Part shown: one piece after another, positions 37,282-46,600 of the stretch
Numbering within the stretch: the first letter of the stretch is position 1
Layout: each line of letters opens with the position of its first letter
Source of the DNA: Dyella silvatica
Lineage (GTDB): Bacteria; Pseudomonadota; Gammaproteobacteria; Xanthomonadales; Rhodanobacteraceae
DNA length: 64,000 nt
Direction: 5' to 3'
NCBI RefSeq assembly: GCF_026283955.1
Contig: NZ_JAPDPE010000006.1
Span: forward strand, 1-64,000
The notes under the pieces: model-generated
What the model was told of the DNA's origin: nothing
What the model saw: only the letters and a program-made list of their open reading frames with translations
Databases searched by the model: none
Made by a program: the position numbers and the translations under genes

Positions 37282-38604
37282 TCACAGTGTCTTTAGTTGC
37301 AGACCGAGGGGAATCCTGCTGGCACGCAACGCGGGCAAGGCCGCCGCCAGCAGGCTGGAAAAAATCGCCAAGACAAAGGTGATCAGAAACATCGCAATGT
37401 CCAGATGTGCCAGGTCGGCATACGCCGCAGGCTGCTGCCGCACCAACCACAGCCCCAGCAGGGTGAACAACCAGCCGCCGATGCCACCCAGCAAACCAAT
37501 CATCCCGGCCTCGACCAGGCATTGCGCGAACACCGCGCCACGGGTGGCCCCCAAGGCGCGACGCACGCCGATCTCGCCGCTGCGGCGCAAGAATTTGGCC
37601 AACAGCAGGCCAACCGTGTTGAACAAACAGATGGCCAGAAAGGCAAAGGACAACCAGGTTTGCAAACGCACGTCGCTCGGCACGACCTGGTTGTATTCAA
37701 GCCATTGCATCAGGTTGCGCAGACGGGTGTTGTCAGCATGGGTGAATCGTCCCAGTGTTTTTTGCTGCGCGGCATAGTCGGCCAGAAAGCGGGCATAAGC
37801 GTCGACCTTGGCAGGGTCGCGCAACTCGACCCACATCGTTATCCAGATACACGGGGCGTTTTCCAGCTTGCCGTAGTCCTCAGGCACAATCCAGCAATTG
37901 AACACCCCAAAACTACCTGCATTGATCTCCATCCCACTGAAGAACGGAAGATAAAGATCTTCGGGCTTGGCATAGAAATCAGCCGTGTTTCCATGCGCGA
38001 AGCGTCCGCCGGCAACGGCATAAAACTGCGGCGAGGGCCGCCACGGTTTCAGCACCCCGACAATGCGTACATCGGTGTCGCGCAAACGCAGCGTGCGGCC
38101 TACGCTATTGGCACCGCCAAACAGCTTGTCGTTGAGATGGGCTGAAATCACCACCACGCGCGCCCGATTTTCATCGTCGCTCGGCTGCCATGGGCCACCG
38201 TACTGAAACGGCACATCGAACATCGGAAAAAAATCGGTGGTGGTGGACAAGCTATGCGTGATCAACACGGGCAGATTCAAATCGGGCACGCGTAGCCTGA
38301 CGTCGCTCTGCGCCAGCAAAGCTTGCCGATCGGCTCGCTGCGCGCGCCATAAATCGACCGCCGAGTGGTAATCCATCATGTCGCCCGGTTCGCGATGTTC
38401 GGCGCGCGATGTATCCGGATCGACCTGTGGATAGAACAGCATGCTGCTGCGAGCGGGAATAGGATCGCCCGAGAGCAGATGCATCACGGTCAGTGTCGTC
38501 ATGCTGGTGCCAATGCCTACCGCGATCGCCAATACCATCAGCGCGGTAAGCACTTTGTTGCGCTTGAGACTACGCAACGCCAGATCCAAGTAATAACCAA
38601 ACAT
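37282..38604 (-). CDS. MacB/FtsX-type ABC permease, pair 5 member A
   Basis: A 440-residue permease starting MFGYYLDLALRSLKRNKVLTAL, one N-terminal helix, a large periplasmic domain (LLSGDPIPARSSMLFYPQVDPD, FPMFDVPFQYGGPW), then the FtsX module LLLAKFLRRSGEIGVRRALGATRGAVFAQ with three helices. The start at 38604 follows GGAG at 8 nt; the 38667 extension is not family-like. It is closest to the permease at 42682-43986 (same LFYPQ signature), defining subtype II of the array. Its partner B lies downstream beyond the inserted element. Confidence 0.9.
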   Translation of the reverse strand: MFGYYLDLALRSLKRNKVLTALMVLAIAVGIGTSMTTLTVMHLLSGDPIPARSSMLFYPQVDPDTSRAEHREPGDMMDYHSAVDLWRAQRADRQALLAQSDVRLRVPDLNLPVLITHSLSTTTDFFPMFDVPFQYGGPWQPSDDENRARVVVISAHLNDKLFGGANSVGRTLRLRDTDVRIVGVLKPWRPSPQFYAVAGGRFAHGNTADFYAKPEDLYLPFFSGMEINAGSFGVFNCWIVPEDYGKLENAPCIWITMWVELRDPAKVDAYARFLADYAAQQKTLGRFTHADNTRLRNLMQWLEYNQVVPSDVRLQTWLSFAFLAICLFNTVGLLLAKFLRRSGEIGVRRALGATRGAVFAQCLVEAGMIGLLGGIGGWLFTLLGLWLVRQQPAAYADLAHLDIAMFLITFVLAIFSSLLAAALPALRASRIPLGLQLKTL

Positions 38605-38730
38605 ATTCTCAACTCCGTCATCTGCTCTACGCACAGCTACCGTTGGCCCGAGCCCCGTCTCGCACAACCGCTTCGCGCAGGTTGCATTGCGTGACGCTGG
38701 GTTGCCTAGGCCGCTGCCACAAACGCACCC

Positions 38731-39984
38731 TTACACCGAACGTGTCGCCACGATCGGCGGCACCATCGACGCACGCCGGGCCGGAACGAATACCGCGGCC
38801 TGCCCTAGCAGCAACACCGCGGCCACCCCCAGCCACAAGTAACTCATCGGCATGCGTGCCATCTCGAAGCGCTGGATCAACAAGAGGTTGAGGGCCAACG
38901 CGAGCACCGTGCCGACGATCGCCCCACCGCCGGCGATCAATAAATTTTCGGTCTGGAAATAACGCAAGATATCGACGCGCCGCGCACCCACTGCGCGCCG
39001 TATCCCGATCTGGTGCTGGCGCTGACCGACCCAGAAACTGGTCAGCCCAACAATGCCTGCCGCCGTAACGCCAAGCAGGATGACGCACACCACGCCCATC
39101 AGAATCGCCATGCCGATATCGTCACGGTAGGCACGGGCGCGAATCGCCGCAAACGACTGCGACGGTGTTCTGATATCCGCAAACACGCGTAGTGGATTGA
39201 CCTGATAAAGCGCGGCAGGCGCCGCCCGCATCGCTGCCTGCAGACGTCCCGGTTTGGCACGCACCGCATAGAACGCGAAGAAGCCCTCGCGCTGAATCGG
39301 CAGCAGCACCGAGTTATAGGCAAAGGTCTCCGTCCAGCGGTTGATTCCTGGTACCTGCAGCTGCTCTACCACGCCGATGATCGTGATGGGCTTGGGAGTG
39401 CCGGCCAGATAAACCACTTTGCCTACCGCATCGCCGTGCGGGAAAAGCAAGTCGGCAAGTGCCTTGGTCACGATGACGACCGGTGGTTGGCGGATATCGC
39501 GCAAACCCTGATGCAGGATATCCGCGTGGCTGAACGCGCGTCCCGCCAGCAAGCGCAAACCCAAGGTAGGCAATAACTGTTCATCACCTAGATAAAAGCT
39601 CACTCGCGCCGTCTGTTGCGGCTGATCCGGATCCAGGCGAATGCCTTCGTTCCAGCTGCTGTCGAGCAAGGGCATGCTGGTGGTCGGCGCCACTGACTCC
39701 ACGTCCGGCAATTGACGCAACGCGGCCAGGTCCTCCTGCTGCATGGCGCCTAGTTTTTGCGCACTACCCTCAAGCTCTTCGTTCGGCGCGTTGACCCAGG
39801 CCTGCTGGATCAGAAACAGATCGCGCTCGACAATGCCGGTAGGCCGGTTCATGCGCTCGATGCGCTCGCCGATGATAAATACCGCGTTGCAGACAATCGC
39901 CAGGGTCAACGCGATCTGCAAGCCGATCAACACCACGCCGGCTTTATGTCGACGCAAGGCCCGGAGAATGGGAGATATGCTCAT
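38731..39984 (-). CDS. MacB/FtsX-type ABC permease, pair 4 member B
   Basis: A 417-residue permease starting SISPILRALRRHKAGVVLIGLQIALTLAIVCNAVF. The periplasmic domain includes GLRLLAGRAFSHADI and LFPHGDAVGKVVYL, and the FtsX part FWVGQRRHQIGIRRAVGARRVDILRYF. The residues upstream in the longer frame (to 40158) are the end of partner A read out of frame, so 39984 is the start. Subtype I, like 44035 and 46601. There is a 14-nt gap from partner A. Confidence 0.9.
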   Translation of the reverse strand: MSISPILRALRRHKAGVVLIGLQIALTLAIVCNAVFIIGERIERMNRPTGIVERDLFLIQQAWVNAPNEELEGSAQKLGAMQQEDLAALRQLPDVESVAPTTSMPLLDSSWNEGIRLDPDQPQQTARVSFYLGDEQLLPTLGLRLLAGRAFSHADILHQGLRDIRQPPVVIVTKALADLLFPHGDAVGKVVYLAGTPKPITIIGVVEQLQVPGINRWTETFAYNSVLLPIQREGFFAFYAVRAKPGRLQAAMRAAPAALYQVNPLRVFADIRTPSQSFAAIRARAYRDDIGMAILMGVVCVILLGVTAAGIVGLTSFWVGQRQHQIGIRRAVGARRVDILRYFQTENLLIAGGGAIVGTVLALALNLLLIQRFEMARMPMSYLWLGVAAVLLLGQAAVFVPARRASMVPPIVATRSV

Positions 39985-39998
39985 GGTCAGGCCCCGGA

Positions 39999-41330
39999 TC
40001 AGTTTGACTTGAGCTGCCAGGCGGGTTGCACCCGCGCGGCACGAAAAGTCGGATAAACACCGGCGAGTAAGGTCACGCCTACCGCCAGCACCATGGTGAT
40101 CCCCAGCAGCGACCAGTCCAGCCGAGCCAGTGCGGCGATTTCTGGGCGAAACACCCAACCCACACTCATCACCCCAACCCCCGTCAGCAAAAGCCCCAGC
40201 GCGCCGCCCGCCGCGCCGATCATTCCCGCCTCCATCAGAAACTGTGCATACAGGGCACGGCGCGGCGCACCCAGGGCGCGACGTACACCGATCTCACCAC
40301 TGCGGCGCAGAAACTTGGCCAGCATCAGGCCCACGGTATTGACCAGGCACACCACCAGCAGACCCAGGGCGACCAAGAGCGAGATACGCGTGTCGCTGGG
40401 CACCACGCCTTGATGATCGAGCACCGCCGGCACGTCGCGCAAAAGGTTGTTCGGCGCCCAGTGAAAGCGTCCCGCCCGTTGCTGTTCGCGTGCGTAACCA
40501 TCGAGGTATTGCCGATACTGGCTTACCGCCGCGGAGCTATCCAAGAGCGCCATGTAGGAAATCCAGACGCAGCTCGATTGCTGCAGGCCGATAAAGCCCG
40601 GACCGGTTCTCGGCTCGTGGCAGTTGGTATTGCCGCTGTTATAGATACCCGCCGCAATACCGCGTTCAAAGGGAATGAAAACACTTTCGCCGATGGCATT
40701 GAAGTTGGCGCTGGAGGCCAGGTCATAGAACCGCGGCTGCGGATTCCAGGAATCCATGACACCGACCACGCGATAGTCTTTGCCATCCATGCTCAGGCTC
40801 CTGCCCACGCTGTTTGCGCCATCGAACAGTTTTTGATTGAGCTCGCCGCTGATGACCACCACCGGCGCTTGATGCGCATCGTCATCGGCGCTCCAACCCG
40901 AGCCGTACAGAAACGGCACGTCGAGCATGGGAAAGAACTCGCCATAGACCGCGTGGCCAGAGACATTGATCGGATGTTGTCCCGCCTGCCCGGGCACCAG
41001 CGAAGGCGATATGCGATACATCGCCGACTGCAACTTGGCGCGATGCGCATGCACCAAGGCCATGGCATCGGTATAGGTCAGCGCATCCGGTGGCTCGCCA
41101 TTGCTGTCTCGGCTCGACGGCCCCCAGGCGTCGATCTGCGGCACGAACAATTGCGACGATTTCCACGGAATCGGATCGCCGGAGACCGCGCGAAATACCG
41201 AATACGTCGTCATCGATGCGGCCACGCCGAAACCAATCGCAAGCACCATCAGCACCGTCAGCCCCGGGCTGCGACGCAAGCTGCGCCAGGCAAGATCGAT
41301 GTAATAACCCAACATGTAGTAACCCAACAT
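39999..41330 (-). CDS. MacB/FtsX-type ABC permease, pair 4 member A
   Basis: A 443-residue permease. The N-terminus is duplicated: MLGYYMLGYYIDLAWRSLRRSPGL, encoded by a 15-bp tandem repeat around the start. The first ATG (41330) has GGGGA at a suitable distance, so the longer form is likely. The periplasmic domain has AVSGDPIPWKSSQLFVPQIDAWGP and FPMLDVPFLYGSGW; the FtsX module is MLAKFLRRSGEIGVRRALGAPRRALYAQ; the end is VQPAWQLKSN. Subtype I. A GC hairpin lies in the gap upstream. Confidence 0.9.
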   Translation of the reverse strand: MLGYYMLGYYIDLAWRSLRRSPGLTVLMVLAIGFGVAASMTTYSVFRAVSGDPIPWKSSQLFVPQIDAWGPSSRDSNGEPPDALTYTDAMALVHAHRAKLQSAMYRISPSLVPGQAGQHPINVSGHAVYGEFFPMLDVPFLYGSGWSADDDAHQAPVVVISGELNQKLFDGANSVGRSLSMDGKDYRVVGVMDSWNPQPRFYDLASSANFNAIGESVFIPFERGIAAGIYNSGNTNCHEPRTGPGFIGLQQSSCVWISYMALLDSSAAVSQYRQYLDGYAREQQRAGRFHWAPNNLLRDVPAVLDHQGVVPSDTRISLLVALGLLVVCLVNTVGLMLAKFLRRSGEIGVRRALGAPRRALYAQFLMEAGMIGAAGGALGLLLTGVGVMSVGWVFRPEIAALARLDWSLLGITMVLAVGVTLLAGVYPTFRAARVQPAWQLKSN

Positions 41331-41417
41331 GCATGTCCCCTAAAGTTTTCTCCTCGGCTTGATCGGCAAAGCCGAGGTTGGCAGAGCTGGGGCCTACCCT
41401 GAGGTTGGCCCTCCCTG

Positions 41418-41445
41418 GCTCCTCCCCTGCCGACAAGGGAGGAGC
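41418..41445. other. Intercistronic GC hairpin
   Basis: GCTCCTCCC (41418-41426) pairs with GGGAGGAGC (41437-41445) across a 10-nt loop in the gap between permease pairs 3 and 4. Likely affects mRNA processing or stability rather than complete termination. Confidence 0.45.
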
Positions 41446-41456
41446 TAAGCCGCTCG

Positions 41457-42680
41457 TTACACCGATCGCGTAGCAACCACCGGCGGCACCGCTGCCGCAC
41501 GCAGCGCCGGGCCGAGCACGGCGGCTTGACCAATCAGCCACAGCACCACGGCGCCCATCGGCAAGTACATCATCGGCAGGCGCGGCAGTTCGTAATGCAC
41601 CATCAGCAGCAGGTTGACGCCGTAGGCCATCGCCATGCCCAACACAATGCCGATCGTGGCGAGCAGAAAGTTCTCGGTCTGGAAGTAGCGAAGAATGTGC
41701 CTGCGGGTCGCCCCCAGGGCACGCCGCACACCGATCTGCCGACGCCGCTGCGCTACCCAGAAACTGCCCAGGCCGACAATGCCCAGCGCGGTGACCACCA
41801 GCAGCGCCACGCATACGCCCAACAGCAAACCGGCCATGGCGCGGTCATTCTGGAAAAATTTCTCGCGAACCTGATCCCAGGTTTGTTTTTTCAATACCAC
41901 GCGTTTGGGGTCGAGTTGTTTGAGCTTGGCCAGTGCGGCAGCCAGCACACGCTCGCGATTTTCCGGCGCGGTACGTATCACATAGCGACCGGCAGCCATG
42001 CGAATGGGAAAGGCCATGCTGTATTCGGCCACCGCGTTATCGCTGAATGACGGCCTGACCAGATGGGCGACCACCCCCACCACCGTAATGGGAATGTTGT
42101 CGCCCATGAACAATTCTTTGCCCAGCGGCGACACGCCTGGCCAGAGTCGGTCGGCCATAGCCTGGGTGACCACGGCCACCTTGGGCATGTTCTTGGTATC
42201 GCTGGTGCTGCCGGCCTTGACCACGGCATCGAAATCGTAAAAATCATCATGCAAAAGACTGCGTCCGGCAACCAGCTGGGTGCCCAGCGTTTCCAGCATG
42301 TTCTCGCCGTAATAGGTGGTGGCATTGAGCGTGGATTCTTTCTGGTCGCGGGCAATCTTGATGCCAGCGTTCCAGGAGCTGCCACCCAAGGGAAGCTGAT
42401 TGCTCGAAGCCACCGCGGTAACACCGGGGATCTGCCGCAAGGCCGCCAAATCCTCATTCATTCGCGGCACGCTGTCGGTCGTGGCGCTGATCGGCGAGAT
42501 CTGAATATCGATCAATTCATGCTCGGCCACACCGCTAAGCATATGGATGCGATCAATCCGCTGGGTGATCAGAAACACCGCATTGCAAACGATGGCGCAA
42601 GTCAGGGCGACTTCCAGGATCACCAGCAAGGCAGTGATCTTGTGACGGCGCAGGGCTGAGAAAATCGGCAGGATGTCCAT
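41457..42680 (-). CDS. MacB/FtsX-type ABC permease, pair 3 member B
   Basis: A 407-residue permease beginning MDILPIFSALRRHKITALLVILEVALTCAIVCNAVFLI. A periplasmic domain (GTQLVAGRSLLHDDF, LWPGVSPLGKELFMG) is followed by FWVAQRRRQIGVRRALGATRRHILRYF and three helices ending ALRAAAVPPVVATRSV. Subtype II, paired with the gene ending 1 nt upstream (42682), so translation is probably coupled. Confidence 0.9.
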   Translation of the reverse strand: MDILPIFSALRRHKITALLVILEVALTCAIVCNAVFLITQRIDRIHMLSGVAEHELIDIQISPISATTDSVPRMNEDLAALRQIPGVTAVASSNQLPLGGSSWNAGIKIARDQKESTLNATTYYGENMLETLGTQLVAGRSLLHDDFYDFDAVVKAGSTSDTKNMPKVAVVTQAMADRLWPGVSPLGKELFMGDNIPITVVGVVAHLVRPSFSDNAVAEYSMAFPIRMAAGRYVIRTAPENRERVLAAALAKLKQLDPKRVVLKKQTWDQVREKFFQNDRAMAGLLLGVCVALLVVTALGIVGLGSFWVAQRRRQIGVRRALGATRRHILRYFQTENFLLATIGIVLGMAMAYGVNLLLMVHYELPRLPMMYLPMGAVVLWLIGQAAVLGPALRAAAVPPVVATRSV

Positions 42681-42681
42681 G

Positions 42682-43986
42682 TCAGTTGCTCTTCAATTGC
42701 AAGGCAGGAGTGATCTGGCAGGCGCGCCAGGCCGGCAAAAGACCCGCGAGCAGCGTGGCGCCCACGGCCAGCAGAAAGGTGATCAACAGCATCGATGCAT
42801 CGAGGTGCGCCAGTTGGGCGTAATCCGATGGTTGGTGGCGCACCAGCCACAAGCCGAGCAGCGCCAGCAACAAGCCGCCCAGGCCGCCGCTCAAACCGAT
42901 CACCCCCGATTCCACCAGCAGCTGCGCAAATAGCGCCCTGCGTGAAGCTCCCAAGGCCCGTCGCACGCCCAACTCCGCCGAGCGGCGCATGAATTTGGCC
43001 AGCATCAAGCCCACCGTATTGACCAGGCAAACCAGCAGGAAGCCGAAGGCCAGGAAGGCCTGCAAGCGCACGTCACCCGGCACGACCTTATTGATATCCA
43101 TCCATTGCATCAGGCTGGGCAATCGCACATTTGGCGGCCGTTGAAAACGTCCCAGCGCTTTCTGCTCTTGCGAGTAATGCGTCAGGTATTCCTCATAGGC
43201 AGCCGCCTTGGCCGGGCTGTTCAGCTGTACCCAGAATTGCAGCCAGACGCAGGTTGAGGTTTCGAGATGATCATCATCGCTGCCGCCCTTGCCCCAGCAG
43301 TTCATCGAGCCGTTATGCTCAAAGCGCAAATCACGCGAGGTGCTCAATGGCACGAACACTTGCTCGCTGTCGGAGTAGTTGCCCATGTTCAAATCATAAA
43401 AGTGTGGATTAGGCCGCCAATCGTCGAGTACGCCGACAATGCGAAACGCGGTGTCCTGCATGCGCAAGACCTGACCGGTGCTGTCCTTGTCCCCATACAG
43501 CTTGGCGTTGAGTTCGCGGCCGATGACGACCACACGCGCCTTGCTGTTGTCCTCGGCTTCACTCCATGGACGTCCATACAGAAATGGCGCGTTGAACATG
43601 GGAAAGAAATCGGCTGAGGTAAAACGCGCATCGGCGAAAAACGGATCCATGCCCGACTGATCCGGTTGTATCGGCACATCGCCACCACTCATCAGCGCTT
43701 GCCGGTCGCCGCGCTTGGACTTCAGCAGATTCATGCCGTCGATCCAGGTCACCTGCTCCATCGGCATCTTGCCGGGCACATAGCCGTCGCTATCTCTGGG
43801 GTCGAGCTGCGGATAAAACAGCGTGGCGCTCTTGCCCGGCAACGGGTCGCCGGAAAGAACATGCAGCACGGTCAAGGTGGTCATGCTTGCGCCGATGCCC
43901 AACGCAATCGCCACCACCATCAAGGCGGTGAGCATCTTGTTGCGCCTGAGACTTCGCAGCGCCAAATCCAAGTAATAACCAAACAT
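42682..43986 (-). CDS. MacB/FtsX-type ABC permease, pair 3 member A
   Basis: A 434-residue permease starting MFGYYLDLALRSLRRNKMLTALMVVAIALGIGASMTTLTV, followed by VLSGDPLPGKSATLFYPQLDPRD. The periplasmic domain contains FPMFNAPFLYGRPW and the FtsX module LMLAKFMRRSAELGVRRALGASRRALFAQ. ATG 43986 has GGAG just upstream; a GTG two codons earlier is the alternative. Subtype II. Confidence 0.9.
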   Translation of the reverse strand: MFGYYLDLALRSLRRNKMLTALMVVAIALGIGASMTTLTVLHVLSGDPLPGKSATLFYPQLDPRDSDGYVPGKMPMEQVTWIDGMNLLKSKRGDRQALMSGGDVPIQPDQSGMDPFFADARFTSADFFPMFNAPFLYGRPWSEAEDNSKARVVVIGRELNAKLYGDKDSTGQVLRMQDTAFRIVGVLDDWRPNPHFYDLNMGNYSDSEQVFVPLSTSRDLRFEHNGSMNCWGKGGSDDDHLETSTCVWLQFWVQLNSPAKAAAYEEYLTHYSQEQKALGRFQRPPNVRLPSLMQWMDINKVVPGDVRLQAFLAFGFLLVCLVNTVGLMLAKFMRRSAELGVRRALGASRRALFAQLLVESGVIGLSGGLGGLLLALLGLWLVRHQPSDYAQLAHLDASMLLITFLLAVGATLLAGLLPAWRACQITPALQLKSN

Positions 43987-44034
43987 GTGCACTCCCCTAT
44001 GTCTTCCCTTGTCGCCAAGGGCGCGAGCAAGAAA

Positions 44035-45279
44035 CTAAACCGGCCGGGTGGCCTCCACCGGCGATACCCGTGCAGCACGCATGGCTGGCGCAAACACCGC
44101 GCACTGGCCGAGCACGAGCAGGATCAACGCCCCAATCAATACGTAAATCATCGACAGGTGGTGCATTTCGAAGCGGATCACCAGCCACAGATTCATCGCG
44201 ATGGCGAGCAGCACGCCGAGGAAAACACCGCCACTGCTGATCAGAAAATTCTCGGTCATGAAGTAGCTGAGAATGTCTCCGCGGGTGGCGCCCAATGCCC
44301 GGCGCACGCCGATCTGGCGTCGCCGCTGGCCGACCCAGAAACTGGTCAGGCCGACGATGCCGGCGGCGGTGATCGCCAGCAGCACCACGCTGACGATGCC
44401 CATCAAGATCGCCATGCCGCGATCGCTTTCATAGGCCTTGGCGCGCACGTCGGCAAAACTTTTCACGCCGTCCTTGTCGCTGATGATGCGCTTATAACTT
44501 TGCGCGAGCAGCGCTGGTTTTGCGGCGTGCATGGCCGCTTCGAGCTGCCCGGGCCGTGCGCGCACCAGATAAAACGTTTCTTGTGGCGAGGTCAGCCGCA
44601 TCGGCACCAAGGTCGATCGGTGGGCGAAGTCGTCGGCCCAGCGCGACACCACTTGCGCCTGCAGTTGATCGACAATGCCGATGACCGTGGTCGGACTGCT
44701 CATCAGATAAATCGTCTTGCCCAGTGCCGCATTGCCTTGACCATTCGGCAGCGGGAACAGCTTCTCGGCCAGCGCGCGGGTAATGATGACTACCGACGGC
44801 GTCAACGTATCGCGGGTATTCATATGGCCAATTTCATCGGCGCGAAAATTGCGCCCGGCCACCAGCTTCAGGTCCAGGGTCGACAGAAACTGCTCATCGG
44901 CGAAGTAAATCGTCGATCCGGACGTGACCTGTGGCTGATCGGGATTCAGCTTGATGCCATCGTCCCAACCACCGCCGCTAAGCGGATACGAGTTGCTGGC
45001 GGTTGCATCCTGCACGCTGGATATTTGCCGCAAGGCATTCAGGTCGGCGCGCATCTTGGCGTCCAGCTCTTCGGGTGACGGCTTGCCTACCCATTGGTTT
45101 TCGATCACGAAAAGATGAGCTTCGTCGACACCGCTGGACTCGGACAAATGCGCCACGCGCTGCTGAATGATGAATAGCGCATTGCAGACAATCGCCAGGG
45201 TCAGCGCGATTTGTATGGCGATCAACGCGGTACCGGCTTTGTGCTTGCGTAGCGCGGTCAGAATGGGTTTGATCTGCAT
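44035..45279 (-). CDS. MacB/FtsX-type ABC permease, pair 2 member B
   Basis: A 414-residue permease starting MQIKPILTALRKHKAGTALIAIQIALTLAIVCNALFIIQQ, with periplasmic DLKLVAGRNFRADEI and LFPLPNGQGNAALGKTIYL, then FWVGQRRRQIGVRRALGATRGDILSYF and PVEATRPV at the end. Its frame is open far upstream: because of a deletion in partner A, an uninterrupted 862-codon frame (44035-46623) joins the first half of partner A to this whole gene. The internal ATG at 45279 matches the family start and is taken as its own start. Confidence 0.88.
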   Translation of the reverse strand: MQIKPILTALRKHKAGTALIAIQIALTLAIVCNALFIIQQRVAHLSESSGVDEAHLFVIENQWVGKPSPEELDAKMRADLNALRQISSVQDATASNSYPLSGGGWDDGIKLNPDQPQVTSGSTIYFADEQFLSTLDLKLVAGRNFRADEIGHMNTRDTLTPSVVIITRALAEKLFPLPNGQGNAALGKTIYLMSSPTTVIGIVDQLQAQVVSRWADDFAHRSTLVPMRLTSPQETFYLVRARPGQLEAAMHAAKPALLAQSYKRIISDKDGVKSFADVRAKAYESDRGMAILMGIVSVVLLAITAAGIVGLTSFWVGQRRRQIGVRRALGATRGDILSYFMTENFLISSGGVFLGVLLAIAMNLWLVIRFEMHHLSMIYVLIGALILLVLGQCAVFAPAMRAARVSPVEATRPV

Positions 45280-45293
45280 GATGGGCCGCTCCC

Positions 45294-46539
45294 TTAATTC
45301 GACTTGAGCTGCCAGGCGGGCTGCACTTGCGCGGCCCGCCAGGTCGGATAAAACGCCGCCAGCACGGTGGCCCCGATAGCGACCAGCAAGGTCAGCACCA
45401 CCAGCGTCGCATCCAGATGCGCCAGCCGCGCGATCTGCGGCTCGAACACCATGCCCGCCCCCAACATGCCCAGACCGGTGAAGAACAAACCCAGGATGCC
45501 CCCGGCCAAGCCCACCATGCCGGCCTCGGCCAAGAACTGCCGGTAGATATCGGCACGCGATGCACCCAGTGCGCGGCGCACGCCGATCTCCGGTGCGCGG
45601 CGCATGAACTTGGCCATGCTGGAAATCAAGCCACTCGTTGACATTGCGCAGGCGCACATTCGGCGCCCAGTTGAAACGCCCGGCATGTTGCCGCTCTTGC
45701 GCATAGGCATGCAGAAACTGCAGGTAGTTATCGGCATCGGCCTTGCTGTCCAGCTGTACCCAGGGGCTGATCCACACACACTCGCCATGCAACCAGCCGT
45801 CCCAGCCGCTACCGCCACGACGATTGCCGCTGCCGCAGCTGTTGCTGCCGCTGGTCTCCATCTTCAGATCGATGGCATGGGTAAAGGGAATGTAGATTCC
45901 CGACGTATCGACAAACGCATTGCCGCTGAACATATCGAAGAAACGCGGCTTGGGATTCCATTGCTCGGTCACCCCGACGATGCGATACACCTGCTCTTCC
46001 AGCACGATGTCGCGACCCACGCTATTGGCCCCGGCGAATAGCTTTTGATTGAGCTCGCGGCTGATCACCGCGACGGCGGCATGCTTGTCATCCTCTTGCG
46101 CGCCCCAGCCTTGGCCGTACTGAAAGGGCACATCGAACATCGCAAAGAAATCAGCGTAGGTGGCATAACCGTTCGCCTTGAATGGCAGGCTATGAGCGCT
46201 GCCCGAGCGCCCCTCATCGGGCGTCACCGACATCTGCACTGGGAACAACATCGTTTGCCGCTTCGCCTTATGCGCCTGCATCAGGGCTACTGCATCGGTG
46301 TAGGGCAACGCCGCCGGGGGCTCGCCCTTGCGATTGTATTGCGGCCCCCAGTTGTCAACTTGGGGCACGAACAACTGCGACGACTTCTCTGGAATCGGGT
46401 CACCCGATACCGCGCGAAACACCGAATAGGTCACCATCGATGCCGCCACGCCAAAGGCGATCGACATAATCATCAAGGCCGTCAGCAGCGGGTTGCGACG
46501 CAGGCTGAAGAAACCGAGCTGGGCATAGTGCAAGAACAT
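45294..46539 (-). pseudogene. MacB/FtsX-type ABC permease, pair 2 member A, with internal deletion and frameshift
   Basis: The start (ATG 46539) has an excellent GGAGGAAAGC ribosome site and gives MFLHYAQLGFFSLRRNPLL, then SGDPIPEKSSQLFVPQVDNWGP and a normal periplasmic domain up to RNVNEWLDFQ (about 45628). At that point intact paralogues continue with about 30 residues including a membrane helix (KVVPPESKISLLVALAFL onward, ending AKFMRRA). Here GATTTCCAG is joined directly to CATGGCCAAG, a loss of about 86 nt, and the remaining C-terminus (AKFMRRAPEIGVRRALGAS to VQPAWQLKSN, stop 45294) is in another frame. The gene cannot make a normal permease; it reads into partner B. Confidence 0.85.
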
Positions 46540-46564
46540 GCTTTCCTCCGACGTGCCGCTTCCA

Positions 46565-46588
46565 GCCTGCCCTGGGGATGGGGCAGGC
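46565..46588. other. Intercistronic GC hairpin
   Basis: GCCTGCCC (46565-46572) pairs with GGGCAGGC (46581-46588), loop 8 nt, in the gap between permease pairs 1 and 2. Confidence 0.4.
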
Positions 46589-46600
46589 GAAGCCATGGGA

